From NCBI RefSeq assembly GCF_900044055.2, contig NZ_FCOX02000005.1, forward strand, positions 186,001 through 250,000: DNA of 64,000 nt. Reading direction: 5' to 3'. Of the stretch, positions 8,806-17,983 are shown piece by piece (the first letter of the stretch is position 1; every line of letters begins with the position of its first letter). The DNA comes from Caballeronia calidae. Its GTDB lineage: Bacteria > Pseudomonadota > Gammaproteobacteria > Burkholderiales > Burkholderiaceae. Below the pieces are notes generated by a model. The model had not been told where the DNA came from and ran no database searches. It saw only the letters and a list, made by a program, of their open reading frames with translations. The position numbers were made by a program, and so were the translations under genes.

Positions 8806-8948
8806 TTGTTTTCAAAGGCGGAGGCTGATTGGCGAAGAATCTCCCGCTGAACATAACCGACCAGAAATCGCGAAAAATAATCGCTTGGCATTCCGCGAAC
8901 GGTGCCGCACATGCGCTTGATAAAATCGGCCCGGGTGTCTTTACTCAA
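8802..8948 (-). CDS. Possible small protein, 48 aa, coupled to the 69-aa gene
   Basis: A short frame from a TTG (LSKDTRADFIKRMCG...) ending SASAFENK, with its TGA overlapping the next gene's ATG. Support is limited to the four-base overlap, a balanced composition and codon use that is less GC-biased than the neighbours. No Shine-Dalgarno is seen before the TTG; internal ATG codons would give 36- or 29-residue forms. It may instead be the untranslated leader of the 69-aa gene. Confidence 0.3.
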   Translation of the reverse strand: MSKDTRADFIKRMCGTVRGMPSDYFSRFLVGYVQREILRQSASAFENK

Positions 8949-8982
8949 TAAAACAGTGGATCTGATCGAACGGGGACGAACG

Positions 8983-9036
8983 ATGACCCATGTCCGGCGC
9001 GCACGCCTCATCCGCGAGGCCGTGGCCGATGTCTGA
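8983..9036 (+). CDS. Possible 17-aa leader peptide before the ROK regulator
   Basis: An ATG six bases after a GGGGA Shine-Dalgarno encodes MTHVRRARLIREAVADV and stops at 9034-9036, overlapping the preferred start of the regulator at 9029. The best ribosome site in this region belongs to this mini-frame rather than to the regulator itself, so a coupling or attenuation role is possible. It could equally be chance. Confidence 0.3.
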   Translation: MTHVRRARLIREAVADV

Positions 9037-10252
9037 ACGGCCCGCGCGCAAAGCCTCGGTGCATTCCGTCGGCTCGAATCAGCTCGGCATGCGCCAGTTC
9101 AACGAGCGCATCGTCCTGCAGGCGATCCGTCTGCACGGTTCGTTGCCCAAGGCGGATATCGCGCGTCTGACGCGCCTGTCGATGCAGACGGTCTCGCTGA
9201 TCGTCGATCACCTGATCGAGGACGGCCTGCTCGCAAAGGAGCCGCGCTCGCGCGTGCGCGGGCGCATCGGTCAGCCTTCGGTGCCGATCTCGCTGCGCGC
9301 GGACGGCGCCTTTTCCATCGGCGTGAAAGTGGGGCGGCGCAGTCTCGACGTGCTGTCGATGGACTTCGCCGGCAACGTGCGCTCGCGCGAGACGCTGGAA
9401 TATCCGTATCCCGATCCTCATGCGCTCTTTCCCGCGCTGGAGGAGCGGCTCGCGCGCGTGGTCGCCGCGCTCGAGGACGGTGCGTCGAAAATCGCGGGCA
9501 TCGGCGTCGCGGCGCCTTTGTGGCTCGGCGGCTGGCGCGATTTCTTCGACACGCCGCCCGACGCGCTCGCGGCGTGGAACGACATCGACATCCGTGAACG
9601 CATTCAGGCGATGACCGCGCTGCCCGTCGAATTCGCCAAGGACACGACGGCCGCGTGCGCCGCCGAACTCGTGATGGGGCAGGGGCGCGGGCTGCGCAAT
9701 TTTCTGTACGTGTTCATCGGGACGTTCATCGGCGGCGGACTCGTCATCGACGGCAGGCTGCACGCGGGGCCGGGCGGCAACGCGGGCGCCATCGGCTCGT
9801 TTCCGTTGACCGGCGCCGCAAACGGGCATCACGCGGGGCAGTTGCTCAATACGGCGTCCGTGTATGTGCTCGAGAAGGCGTTCGCCGCGGCGGGTGCGCC
9901 GGCCGCCGCCGCGCACGACGAGCGCGCGCTTTCCCCCGAACTGCGAGCGCTATCGGAAGCGTGGATGGACAAGACGTGCCCGGCGCTCGCGATGAGCATC
10001 GCATCGTCGGCCGCGTTGCTCGATCTGGACGCGGTGGTGATCGACGGCGAGATCGACCGCAACCTGTTGCGCGACGTGATCCGCCGCACCGAAGACGCGC
10101 TCGCCGCCTTTGACTGGCAAGGCATGACGCGTCCGCGTCTGGTGGAAGGCCTGATCGGCCCCGACGCCCGCGCGATGGGCGGCGCGATCCTGCCGCTTTA
10201 CGCGCACTTCGCGCCGAAGCACGAGCTCTTCCTGAAGCCGCTCGAAGCCTGA
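9029..10252 (+). CDS. ROK-family transcriptional regulator
   Basis: 407 residues from ATG (MSERPARK). An N-terminal winged helix (about 20-85, RQFNERIVLQAIRLHGSLPK then IARLTRLSMQTVSLIVDHL) is joined to a ROK domain with the phosphate-binding GIGVAAP and IGTFIGGGLVIDG motifs. The cysteine-rich zinc motif typical of ROK sugar kinases and NagC/Mlc is absent, so it is unlikely to be a classic sugar kinase. Such proteins normally repress sugar-uptake genes when free of ligand; no sugar operon lies next to it, so the target is unknown. An alternative ATG 13 codons upstream (8990) is poorly spaced from the ribosome site. It is convergent with the LysE exporter gene. Confidence 0.85.
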   Translation: MSERPARKASVHSVGSNQLGMRQFNERIVLQAIRLHGSLPKADIARLTRLSMQTVSLIVDHLIEDGLLAKEPRSRVRGRIGQPSVPISLRADGAFSIGVKVGRRSLDVLSMDFAGNVRSRETLEYPYPDPHALFPALEERLARVVAALEDGASKIAGIGVAAPLWLGGWRDFFDTPPDALAAWNDIDIRERIQAMTALPVEFAKDTTAACAAELVMGQGRGLRNFLYVFIGTFIGGGLVIDGRLHAGPGGNAGAIGSFPLTGAANGHHAGQLLNTASVYVLEKAFAAAGAPAAAAHDERALSPELRALSEAWMDKTCPALAMSIASSAALLDLDAVVIDGEIDRNLLRDVIRRTEDALAAFDWQGMTRPRLVEGLIGPDARAMGGAILPLYAHFAPKHELFLKPLEA

Positions 10253-10267
10253 TCGCGCGGCGCTCGT

Positions 10268-10894
10268 TCAGTCCAGCGACAGCCGCGCGGCGAACGCGAG
10301 CAGCGCGGCGGAAAACGTCCAGCGCTGCACGGTCTGCGCTTTCGGATGACGGCGCAGCCAGCCGGAAATCCGCACCGCGCCCGCCGCCAGCGAGAGGTCG
10401 AACATAAGGCCGACCGCGACGAGCACCACGCCCAGTTCCAGCACTTGCGACCAGACAGGGCCCGCTTCCGGACGCACGAATTGCGGCAGCAGCACGGAAC
10501 AGAAAAGCAGCGCCTTCGGATTGAGGATGCTGCTCAGAATGCCTTTCGCGTAGGCGGAACGCAGCGTGGCGGCGGCGGGCTGGCCGGGCGCCGCATCGAG
10601 CCCGAACGCGGGCGAACGAAAAATCTGAATCGCCACGTAGGACAGATACAGTCCGCCCGCGATGCGCACGCCGTCATAGAGCCACGGCGCGGAACGCAGG
10701 AGCGCGGCGACGCCGAGTGCCGAGAGCGTCACGTGAGTCGCGCGCGCGGTGGCGAGTCCGCCTGCGACGGCGAGACCATGCCGGAAGCCGCGCGTGCCGC
10801 TCGTCTGGAGCACGAGCGCCATGTCCGGCTCCGGCAGCGCGTAGACGACCGCGAGCGCGCCGATGAAAACCCAAAGCAAGTGTGCCGAGACCAT
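10268..10894 (-). CDS. LysE/RhtB-family amino acid exporter
   Basis: 208-residue inner membrane protein with about six hydrophobic helices and the family N-terminus (LLWVFIGALAVVYALPEPDMALVLQ). LysE/RhtB proteins export amino acids such as lysine, threonine, homoserine or leucine; the substrate here is unknown. GGAG lies eight bases before the ATG. It is divergent from an Lrp/AsnC-type regulator 130 bases away, the usual arrangement in which the regulator activates the exporter in response to an amino acid. Confidence 0.85.
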   Translation of the reverse strand: MVSAHLLWVFIGALAVVYALPEPDMALVLQTSGTRGFRHGLAVAGGLATARATHVTLSALGVAALLRSAPWLYDGVRIAGGLYLSYVAIQIFRSPAFGLDAAPGQPAAATLRSAYAKGILSSILNPKALLFCSVLLPQFVRPEAGPVWSQVLELGVVLVAVGLMFDLSLAAGAVRISGWLRRHPKAQTVQRWTFSAALLAFAARLSLD

Positions 10895-11024
10895 GATGAA
10901 GCTCCTGTTTCGAAGGCTTCATCGTGCCACTTCGGATGAGGCGTTTTCTGGCTTTTTTCCTCGGTAGCTGGACGTTGTCCACGGCTTTCCGCTAGATTTC
11001 GTCAATATCAAAGAGGAAAGCTTC

Positions 11025-11489
11025 ATGACCGAACTCGACCGTATCGACCGCGCAATGCTCGCCGCGCTTCAGCAGGACGGCCGGATGCCCGTCGCGAAAC
11101 TCGCCGAGCGCGTCGGCCTGAGCGAGACGCCGTGCGCGCGCAGGCTCAAGCGTCTCGAAAACGATGGCTCTATCGACGGCTATCGCGCGATGTTGTCGCG
11201 CAAGGCGCTCGAACTCGGCGTCGTCGCGTTCGCGCAGGTGCGCTTCAGCGTGCACGACCGCGCATTGTCCGATCGCTTCGAGCGCGAGATTCAGGGCGTC
11301 GCGCGCATCGTGTCGTGCCACAACATTTCCGGCACGGCCGATTATCTGCTCCAGATCGTCGCGCGCGATCTCGACGAGTACGGCATCTTCATGCGCGACG
11401 TGCTGCGCACCCTGCCCGGCGTGACGGCCGTCGAATCGATGCTTTCGCTGCGGGAGGTCAAGCGGGACAGCGGATTGCCGCTGCCCTGA
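11025..11489 (+). CDS. Lrp/AsnC-family transcriptional regulator
   Basis: 154 residues. N-terminal helix-turn-helix (about 4-60: DRIDRAMLAALQQDGRMP, then KLAERVGLSETPCARRLKRLE) and a C-terminal RAM ligand-binding domain (about 70-150, including the GTADYLLQIVARDLDEY region). GAGGAAAG precedes the ATG. The divergent position to the LysE-type exporter suggests it senses an amino acid and controls export. It ends immediately before the first hut operator, and hutU follows on the same strand, but the operator implies a separate promoter. Confidence 0.88.
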   Translation: MTELDRIDRAMLAALQQDGRMPVAKLAERVGLSETPCARRLKRLENDGSIDGYRAMLSRKALELGVVAFAQVRFSVHDRALSDRFEREIQGVARIVSCHNISGTADYLLQIVARDLDEYGIFMRDVLRTLPGVTAVESMLSLREVKRDSGLPLP

Positions 11490-11491
11490 TA

Positions 11492-11504
11492 TTGTCTATA
11501 CAAG
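11492..11504. promoter_or_regulatory. HutC-type operator, site 1 upstream of hutU
   Basis: TTGTCTATACAAG contains, on the minus strand, the ten-mer TGTATAGACA that recurs upstream of hutH. HutC repressors of pseudomonads bind TGTA-N2-TACA-like sites, so this is a credible operator. Confidence 0.75.
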
Positions 11505-11557
11505 AAACGTCACGGCAAGCACGGAAAAGCCTCGGGATTCCCCTAATACAACGCAAG

Positions 11558-11570
11558 TTGTATATACAAG
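11558..11570. promoter_or_regulatory. HutC-type operator, site 2 upstream of hutU
   Basis: TTGTATATACAAG, a near-perfect palindrome with core TGTATATACA, 77 bases before the hutU start. An overlapping inverted repeat ATACAA...TTGTAT begins at 11546. It is probably the main repressor site for hutU-hutI. Confidence 0.8.
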
Positions 11571-11646
11571 AACATGAGACCAACTTGACGCGGCTCATCG
11601 TCCGCGATCGTCGACACTCTCTTTTCTTGATGCGCAGGAGCAATCC

Positions 11647-13323
11647 GTGACTTCATCCTCCCGTTTTCGCGACACCGAAATCCGCGCGCCGCGCGGCACG
11701 CAGCTCAACGCCAAGAGCTGGCTGACCGAAGCCCCGCTGCGCATGCTGATGAACAATCTCGACCCCGAAGTGGCCGAGAATCCGAAGGAACTCGTCGTGT
11801 ACGGGGGCATCGGCCGGGCGGCGCGCGATTGGGCGTGCTACGACAAGATCGTCGAGACGCTCAAGCGCCTCGAAGCGGACGAGACGCTGCTCGTCCAGTC
11901 GGGCAAGCCGGTCGGCGTGTTCAAGACGCACGAAAACGCGCCGCGCGTGCTGATCGCGAATTCGAACCTCGTGCCGCACTGGGCCAACTGGGAGCACTTC
12001 AACGAGCTCGACGCGAAAGGCCTTGCGATGTACGGCCAGATGACCGCGGGCAGCTGGATCTATATCGGCAGCCAGGGGATCGTGCAGGGCACCTACGAGA
12101 CGTTCGTGGAAGCCGGACGGCAGCATTACGGCGGCGATCTGAAGGGCCGCTGGGTGCTGACGGCCGGGCTCGGCGGCATGGGCGGCGCGCAGCCGCTCGC
12201 GGCGACGCTCGCGGGCGCCTGCTCGCTCAACATCGAATGTCAGCAGAGCCGCATCGACTTCCGTCTGAAGACGCGCTATGTCGATGAACAGGCAACCGAT
12301 CTCGACGACGCCCTCGCGCGCATGGAGCGCTACACGTCCGAAGGACGCGCCATTTCCATCGCGCTGTGTGCAAACGCGGCGGACGTGCTGCCCGAGCTCG
12401 TGCGGCGCGGCGTGCGCCCGGACATGGTCACCGATCAGACGAGCGCGCACGATCCGCTCAACGGCTATCTGCCGAAAGGCTGGACCTGGGCGCAGTATCG
12501 CGACCGCGCGCAGAGCGATCCGGCGGGGACGGTGAAGGCGGCGAAGCAATCGATGGCCGAGCACGTGCGCGCGATGCTCGCGTTCCGAGAACAGGGCGTG
12601 CCGACTTTCGACTACGGCAACAATATCCGCCAGATGGCCAAGGAAGAGGGCGTCCAGAACGCGTTCGATTTTCCGGGCTTCGTGCCGGCCTATATCCGTC
12701 CGCTTTTTTGCCGCGGCGTCGGGCCGTTCCGCTGGGCCGCGCTGTCGGGCGATCCCGAGGACATCTACAAGACCGATGCGAAGGTGAAGGAAATCATCGC
12801 CGACGATGCGCATCTGCATCGCTGGCTCGACATGGCGCGCGAGCGCATCAGCTTCCAGGGCTTGCCGGCGCGCATCTGCTGGGTCGGGCTCGGCCTGCGC
12901 GCGAAGCTCGGCCTCGCGTTCAACGAGATGGTGCGTAACGGCGAACTGTCGGCGCCGGTCGTGATCGGCCGCGATCATCTCGATTCCGGCTCGGTCGCGA
13001 GCCCGAACCGCGAAACCGAAGCGATGCAGGACGGCTCCGATGCCGTGTCCGACTGGCCGCTGCTCAATGCCCTGCTGAATACGGCGAGCGGCGCGACGTG
13101 GGTGTCGATCCATCACGGCGGCGGCGTCGGCATGGGCTTTTCGCAGCACGCGGGCGTCGTGATCGTGTGCGATGGCAGCCGCGAGGCCGATGCGCGCATC
13201 GCGCGCGTGCTGCACAACGATCCGGCGACGGGCGTCATGCGTCACGCCGATGCCGGCTACGACATCGCGGTTCGATGCGCGCACGAGCAGGGTCTCGATC
13301 TGCCGATGATCGACAAGCGATGA
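11647..13323 (+). CDS. hutU: Urocanate hydratase
   Basis: 558 residues, the normal length for the family. It converts urocanate to imidazolonepropionate using tightly bound NAD+, the second step of histidine degradation. The protein starts at a GTG eight bases after AGGAG. Recognisable family blocks include [17 protein letters not shown], the NAD-binding [17 protein letters not shown], and the [17 protein letters not shown] segment near the C-terminus. Its stop overlaps the hutI start by four bases, so the two enzymes are translated together. Two HutC-like sites precede it. hutH and hutC lie 18-20 kb downstream rather than adjacent, an unusual split. Confidence 0.97.
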   Translation: MTSSSRFRDTEIRAPRGTQLNAKSWLTEAPLRMLMNNLDPEVAENPKELVVYGGIGRAARDWACYDKIVETLKRLEADETLLVQSGKPVGVFKTHENAPRVLIANSNLVPHWANWEHFNELDAKGLAMYGQMTAGSWIYIGSQGIVQGTYETFVEAGRQHYGGDLKGRWVLTAGLGGMGGAQPLAATLAGACSLNIECQQSRIDFRLKTRYVDEQATDLDDALARMERYTSEGRAISIALCANAADVLPELVRRGVRPDMVTDQTSAHDPLNGYLPKGWTWAQYRDRAQSDPAGTVKAAKQSMAEHVRAMLAFREQGVPTFDYGNNIRQMAKEEGVQNAFDFPGFVPAYIRPLFCRGVGPFRWAALSGDPEDIYKTDAKVKEIIADDAHLHRWLDMARERISFQGLPARICWVGLGLRAKLGLAFNEMVRNGELSAPVVIGRDHLDSGSVASPNRETEAMQDGSDAVSDWPLLNALLNTASGATWVSIHHGGGVGMGFSQHAGVVIVCDGSREADARIARVLHNDPATGVMRHADAGYDIAVRCAHEQGLDLPMIDKR

Positions 13324-14540
13324 AAAAGCTCTGGCAACACTGCCACGCCGCGACGATGGCCGGCGGCACGTATTCGATCATCGAAGACGCGGCGATCCTG
13401 ACCGACGGCGCGCGCATCGAATGGATCGGGCCGCGCGCGGCGGCGCCGGATATCGGCGATGGCGAGCGTGTCGATCTCGAAGGCGCGTGGGTGACGCCGG
13501 GGCTGATCGACTGCCACACGCATCTCGTGTTCGGCGGCGATCGCAGCGGCGAGTTCGAAGAGCGGCTGCAGGGCGTGAGCTACGCGGAGATCGCGGCGCG
13601 CGGCGGCGGCATTGCGAGCACGGTGCGCGCGACGCGCGAAGCCAGCGAGGACGCGTTGTTCGAAGCGGCCAAGGCGCGCGCGCTCGGCCTGATGCGCGAG
13701 GGCGTCACCGCGCTCGAAGTGAAGTCCGGCTACGGGCTCGATCTCGTCAACGAACGCAAGATGCTCGCGGTCGCGCGGCGGCTCGGCGAAGCGCTGCCGT
13801 TGACGGTGCGCGCGACCTGCCTCGCCGCGCACGCGTTGCCGCCCGAATACGCGAATCGCGCGGATGACTACATCGCCTATGTCTGCGATGACGTGCTGCC
13901 GGCGCTCGTCGCCGAAGGCCTCGTCGATGCCGTCGATGCGTTCTGCGAGCACATCGCGTTTTCGACGCAGCAAGTCGAGCGCGTGTTTCAATGCGCCCGC
14001 GATCTGGGCGTGCCCGTGAAGCTGCACGCCGAGCAGTTGTCGTCGCTGCATGGATCGTCGCTCGCGGCGCGCTATCGGGCGTTGTCGGCGGACCATCTCG
14101 AATACATGACCGAAGACGATGTCATCGCGATGGCGCATTCCGGCACCGTCGCCGTGCTATTGCCGGGCGCGTTCTACCTGTTGCGCGAGACGCAGTTGCC
14201 GCCCATCGAGGCGCTGCGGCGGCATCGCGTGCCGATCGCGCTCGCAAGCGATCTCAATCCGGGCACATCGCCGGCGCTGTCGTTGCGCATGATGCTCAAC
14301 ATGGGCTGCACGCTGTTCCGCATGACACCGGAGGAAGCACTCGCCGGCGTGACGATTCACGCGGCCGGCGCGCTCGGCTTGCAATCGACGCACGGGTCGC
14401 TCGAAGCAGGGAAGGCAGCCGATTTCGTCGCCTGGCGAATCGGCAGGCCTGCTGAGCTGTCCTATTGGCTCGGCGGCGCGTTGAGCAATCGCGTCGTGCG
14501 CGGCGGTGTGGAGATCGATTTCGCGCGCATCGCCCGATAA
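13320..14540 (+). CDS. hutI: Imidazolonepropionase
   Basis: 406 residues, amidohydrolase superfamily. It hydrolyses imidazolone-5-propionate to N-formimino-L-glutamate, the third step of histidine degradation. Metal-binding [15 protein letters not shown], the KSGYGL motif, LHAEQLS and [12 protein letters not shown] are visible. The ATG overlaps the hutU stop (ATGA). A strong hairpin follows the stop, ending this two-gene operon. Its product would feed HutF and HutG encoded in the second hut block. Confidence 0.96.
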   Translation: MKKLWQHCHAATMAGGTYSIIEDAAILTDGARIEWIGPRAAAPDIGDGERVDLEGAWVTPGLIDCHTHLVFGGDRSGEFEERLQGVSYAEIAARGGGIASTVRATREASEDALFEAAKARALGLMREGVTALEVKSGYGLDLVNERKMLAVARRLGEALPLTVRATCLAAHALPPEYANRADDYIAYVCDDVLPALVAEGLVDAVDAFCEHIAFSTQQVERVFQCARDLGVPVKLHAEQLSSLHGSSLAARYRALSADHLEYMTEDDVIAMAHSGTVAVLLPGAFYLLRETQLPPIEALRRHRVPIALASDLNPGTSPALSLRMMLNMGCTLFRMTPEEALAGVTIHAAGALGLQSTHGSLEAGKAADFVAWRIGRPAELSYWLGGALSNRVVRGGVEIDFARIAR

Positions 14541-14542
14541 AA

Positions 14543-14574
14543 CGACACCTCGTCCGAAACCGGACGAGGTGTCG
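14543..14574. terminator. Bidirectional hairpin terminator between hutI and the GlsB gene
   Basis: A perfect 14-bp stem (CGACACCTCGTCCG with its complement) around an AAAC loop. Read on the minus strand it is followed by TTTTATC, so it best terminates the convergent GlsB gene but can also stop hutI transcription. Confidence 0.85.
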
Positions 14575-14599
14575 TGCCCAAAAGAGAAACGGCGACGCG

Positions 14600-14851
14600 C
14601 TACGTGCGCTTGCGGATCATTCCCCAGACGACGAGCAGGATGATTGCGCCGATCACCGAGGCGATCCATCCGGCCGGCTGTCCAGGCTGATACCAGCCGA
14701 GCGCGCGGCCGACGTAACCCGCGATCAGCGATCCGGCAATGCCGAGCACGATGGTCATGATCCAGCCCATGTTGTCGTCGCCCGGCTTGATGGCGCGCGC
14801 GATCAGACCGACGACGAGTCCGACGATCAAAGTACCGATGAATGCAAGCAT
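14600..14851 (-). CDS. GlsB/YeaQ/YmgE-type small membrane stress protein
   Basis: 83 residues, almost entirely three glycine-rich membrane helices (MLAFIGTLIVGLVVGLIARA, then IMTIVLGIAGSLIAGYVGRA and WIASVIGAIILLVVWGMI). The transglycosylase-associated family is widespread, stress-induced and of unclear biochemical role. AAGGAG precedes the ATG with good spacing. It is monocistronic and convergent with hutI across a strong hairpin. Confidence 0.88.
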   Translation of the reverse strand: MLAFIGTLIVGLVVGLIARAIKPGDDNMGWIMTIVLGIAGSLIAGYVGRALGWYQPGQPAGWIASVIGAIILLVVWGMIRKRT

Positions 14852-15056
14852 GCGGTTGCTCCTTGACTGAGGTTTGCTGCTTCTTGGCTGCGTTTCTGAT
14901 GACTTCCGGCTGGTCCCGGTACATTCAAAGTAGCACGGCGCAATGCATTTGGGTATGACACTGGCCGTTCGGCCAATGCGATAGCACGAACGATGCCGCG
15001 TGCATGCGTCAAGGTAAAATTCGTCGCGTTGCCTACTGTTTGCGCATTGCCACGAT

Positions 15057-15554
15057 ATGACCGATTCCGAATTCCCCTCTACCGACGACGCGATCCACGA
15101 AGACCGCCTCTGGCGCGACGACGGCTGGACCGCGCGCGTGATCAAGAACGAGGACGACGACGGCTGGGCCGTCGAAATGATCCAGGCGGGCGAAGCGGAG
15201 CCCGCGCTCGTCGGCCCGTGGACCATGGGCCGTGACAAGAAGAACCCGAAGCCGCTCGATGCGGCGGCGTTCCGCACGCTGGTCAAGACGGCGTCGGAAG
15301 TGCTGCGCCGGCATGAGCAGCAGCGTCACGCCATGTTGAACAAGAACGTCACCATCGACGTGCATGGCGAGGACATCACCGTCACGCTGGAGATCGTTCC
15401 CGATGAGGACGATCCCTACGCCAATCTCAAAGCCTTCGATGCGTATGGCGCGCAGCTCGCGCACGTGCGCGTGTCGCCCGCGTTCAAGCTCAGCAAGGCG
15501 AGCGCGGAGCGCTGGGCCGAGAATGATTTCGTCAAGCCGGGTTCGAATGGCTGA
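15057..15554 (+). CDS. Conserved hypothetical protein, 165 aa
   Basis: Soluble acidic protein I cannot assign. No signal peptide, membrane helix or catalytic motif stands out. A middle helix (AAFRTLVKTASEVLRRHEQQ) separates two beta-rich segments. The gene is divergent from the GlsB gene and followed by a strong hairpin terminator. Codon use is typical of the window, supporting a real gene. Confidence 0.7.
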   Translation: MTDSEFPSTDDAIHEDRLWRDDGWTARVIKNEDDDGWAVEMIQAGEAEPALVGPWTMGRDKKNPKPLDAAAFRTLVKTASEVLRRHEQQRHAMLNKNVTIDVHGEDITVTLEIVPDEDDPYANLKAFDAYGAQLAHVRVSPAFKLSKASAERWAENDFVKPGSNG

Positions 15555-15583
15555 GCCGCGCTGAAAGCGCGTGCGCAAATGAA

Positions 15584-15613
15584 AACGCCGTCGCGTTTTG
15601 GCGCGACGGCGTT
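15584..15613. terminator. Bidirectional hairpin terminator
   Basis: A 12-bp stem, AACGCCGTCGCG with its complement, separates the convergent 165-aa and OmpA-like genes. On the minus strand it runs into TTTTCATTT when the A-rich flank is included. Confidence 0.8.
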
Positions 15614-15642
15614 ATAACGAATGGCGAACGCCGATCACACGT

Positions 15643-17457
15643 TCAACCCTTCTTGATGACGAACGCAATGCGACGATTGGCGAAACGTCCGCTTGCGGTT
15701 TCGTTGTCCGCGACCGGGTTGGCGTCGCCGTAACCCGCGGCGGTGAGCGTCTGCGGCGGCACGCCGTTTCGCACCAGGAACGCACGAACCGCCTGGGCGC
15801 GTTCCTTCGACACTTCCAGCTTCGCCGCCGCGGCGCCTTGCGAATCCGAATAGCCGGCGATCTCGAGATTGACCATCGAGCCCTTGGCCGCGCAGCTCTT
15901 GAGCAGTTGCGCCGTCTCGCCGAGCGTGCCGTTCGCACTGTCAGGAATTTGCGCACTCGAACGCGCGAAATTGACGACCTGAAGGTCGAGCACGCGCGTC
16001 AGCTTGTCGCCGGAGCAAGGCGTGTCCGTGGCGAGCAGGCTCTTCATCGCGCTGCGAAACGATTGCGCCGCGGTGGCGACCGCGCCGTCCACGTCGAATG
16101 CCGCGACCTGGAACATGCCGCCGAGCGCGCCTTTCAGGCGCTCCGCCCACCCGAGCCTGGCGTTCGCGGCCGTGCCGCTCAGCTCCACTCGCGAGCCGCT
16201 GATCTTGGCTTCCGCGCCGGGCACGGACATGAGCGGGATGAAGTCGTTCAGGCGCGAAAGCCACGTCGACGGACGCGTTTCCGGAACGATGGAAACGTCC
16301 GCGCCATAGGCTTTCCCGAAACGCGCCGACAGTGCGTCGAGCAGATGCTTCTTTTCCGCTTCGGTGCCGACCGTCGCTTCGATCGACGGAACACCTGACG
16401 TGTTGACGCTGAACAGCAACTGCGCGTCTTTCCAGTCGGCGGGTGCGATGGCCGGTGCCGAGGCGGTCTGCGCCGGGGGCGCGTCGGTGGCTTGCGCAAT
16501 CGCGGTGGCGGACGCGGCCAGCGGCGCGTCGTTGCTGGCCTGCGTGGCCGATGGCGCTGCGACGGAAGCCGGTGCTGCCACGCTCGCGATGGGCTGCGTG
16601 CCTGGCGCGGCGCTCAGGTCGACGCTTGCGCCTTGCGTGATGCCGCGATAGTAAACAAACGCGAGGATTGCGGCCAACACCAGGAACAGCAGCCAGACCC
16701 AGTTGTTCGAACGTTTCGGCGCGGGCTTGCGCAACGGTGCGCGCATCGGGGGCGCCGACGGCGGCGCGGAAGGCGCGGGTCTGGAGACCGGTGCGCTCTC
16801 CATCGCAGGTTTTGCGACGGGCGCGGCCGCTACCGCGATATCGCCTTCATGACGCTGGGCCAGGCTCGATGCGACCGTGTCGAGCCGCGGCGTGATGCAG
16901 CTGGTGAAGCCCTCGGTGTTGCCGACGCCGATGGCCGCCGCGACCGCATTCGACATCGACGTGTTGATCTCGCCGACCTGATCGCGCAGCAGCCTGGGCA
17001 GGTGCGGAAGGTTCCACTGCGCGAGCAGAAAATGCCGCTTGATGATGCCGAAAAGCACGGCGGCGACGATGCCCGCGAGCGCCGATGTAGCTTGCGTGGG
17101 AACGCCGGTTTCGGCCGACACGGCGTCGGTCAGCGCATCGACACGCTGGCCCGTCGCGAGCGCGGCGAGCATGTGGCCGTTGGCTTCGAGCTGCTTGAGG
17201 CCGCCGGTCGTGGCGATCAGCTTCGAGAGCTGATCGGCGACATGCGCGTTGGTTTCCGGCTGCATGATGACTGCGTGCACCGACTGCGCGCCGGGGATGA
17301 GCGTCGTGCGGTCCATCAGCGACGCGACGAGCCCGGGCGCGAGGCGCGCCGCCAGTTGCCGGACGATGGCACCGGGAATGCCGAACTGTTGCGATAGCTG
17401 CTCCGCGATGCTTTCCGAGATCGCGGAATTGACCGCCTGGACCAGATTGATGCTCAT
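15643..17457 (-). CDS. OmpA-family protein with N-terminal DUF937-like domain
   Basis: 604 residues. Residues 1-185 are helical and resemble DUF937 (QLSQQFGIPGAIVRQLAARL and similar). A proline-rich linker leads to one membrane helix (about 253-270, VWLLFLVLAAILAFVYY). A periplasmic region then ends in an OmpA-like peptidoglycan-binding domain (about 485-604, IAGYSDSQGAAAAKLEVSKE, AAGYGDANPVADN, GRFANRRI). There is no cleavable signal peptide, so it is probably anchored in the inner membrane with the OmpA domain reaching the cell wall. It could serve as an envelope linker or stator-like component. Monocistronic. Confidence 0.85.
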   Translation of the reverse strand: MSINLVQAVNSAISESIAEQLSQQFGIPGAIVRQLAARLAPGLVASLMDRTTLIPGAQSVHAVIMQPETNAHVADQLSKLIATTGGLKQLEANGHMLAALATGQRVDALTDAVSAETGVPTQATSALAGIVAAVLFGIIKRHFLLAQWNLPHLPRLLRDQVGEINTSMSNAVAAAIGVGNTEGFTSCITPRLDTVASSLAQRHEGDIAVAAAPVAKPAMESAPVSRPAPSAPPSAPPMRAPLRKPAPKRSNNWVWLLFLVLAAILAFVYYRGITQGASVDLSAAPGTQPIASVAAPASVAAPSATQASNDAPLAASATAIAQATDAPPAQTASAPAIAPADWKDAQLLFSVNTSGVPSIEATVGTEAEKKHLLDALSARFGKAYGADVSIVPETRPSTWLSRLNDFIPLMSVPGAEAKISGSRVELSGTAANARLGWAERLKGALGGMFQVAAFDVDGAVATAAQSFRSAMKSLLATDTPCSGDKLTRVLDLQVVNFARSSAQIPDSANGTLGETAQLLKSCAAKGSMVNLEIAGYSDSQGAAAAKLEVSKERAQAVRAFLVRNGVPPQTLTAAGYGDANPVADNETASGRFANRRIAFVIKKG

Positions 17458-17595
17458 CGACTGTCTTTTTCCTTTCTACATGAACGCTTAACGCAAGCGC
17501 AAAAGTGCAGCGCATTCTATCTGCACAGTTATCCTAAAAAGATGCGTGCAAACTTCTTTACGAAAACGCTGCGGCGATGCGACTTGCATGCTGCT

Positions 17596-17832
17596 TCAAC
17601 GTGCCCGCGGGCTCATATCCGAGAAGAACTTGACGATGCGCTTCCCGGCGATACAGAGCCATGACGGCTCCGCCGGCGCGGGCTCGGTCCGGTTCACGGC
17701 GAGCGCGACGAGCGACAGCAGGGAATGGGAGCGGATGAGCGTGCGGTACGATGCATCGAGCGGCGACGTCCACGCGCAGGTGCGGCAATCGTGCTTCACG
17801 CAGGTGTTGCAGGGAGGTTGATCGCGGTTCAT
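17596..17832 (-). CDS. Small cysteine-rich hypothetical protein
   Basis: 78 residues from an ATG preceded by AGGACT. The N-terminus holds CNTCVKHDCRTC, a Cys-x2-Cys-x4-Cys-x2-Cys cluster suitable for binding zinc or another metal. The rest has one moderately hydrophobic stretch (LLSLVALAV) and no known motif. No competing gene exists on the other strand. Real but unassigned; confidence is limited by the short length. Confidence 0.5.
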   Translation of the reverse strand: MNRDQPPCNTCVKHDCRTCAWTSPLDASYRTLIRSHSLLSLVALAVNRTEPAPAEPSWLCIAGKRIVKFFSDMSPRAR

Positions 17833-17912
17833 GGTGGAGTCCTTTTTGGATACCAGCACATGATCTTCGATAGGCTATCGTAAGACGATCAGAGGCTTCC
17901 GATTGAACTCTT

Positions 17913-17930
17913 AATTTCGATCTCGAAATT
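17913..17930. promoter_or_regulatory. Perfect palindrome upstream of the YciI-like gene
   Basis: AATTTCGA-TC-TCGAAATT, eight-base arms with a two-base centre, lies 54 bases before the YciI-like start in an AT-rich promoter region. It may be an operator for an unidentified regulator. Confidence 0.5.
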
Positions 17931-17983
17931 AGGACAAACTAGCTCGACGAGCCCGGGATTGTTTCACTAAAAAGGAGACGGCG

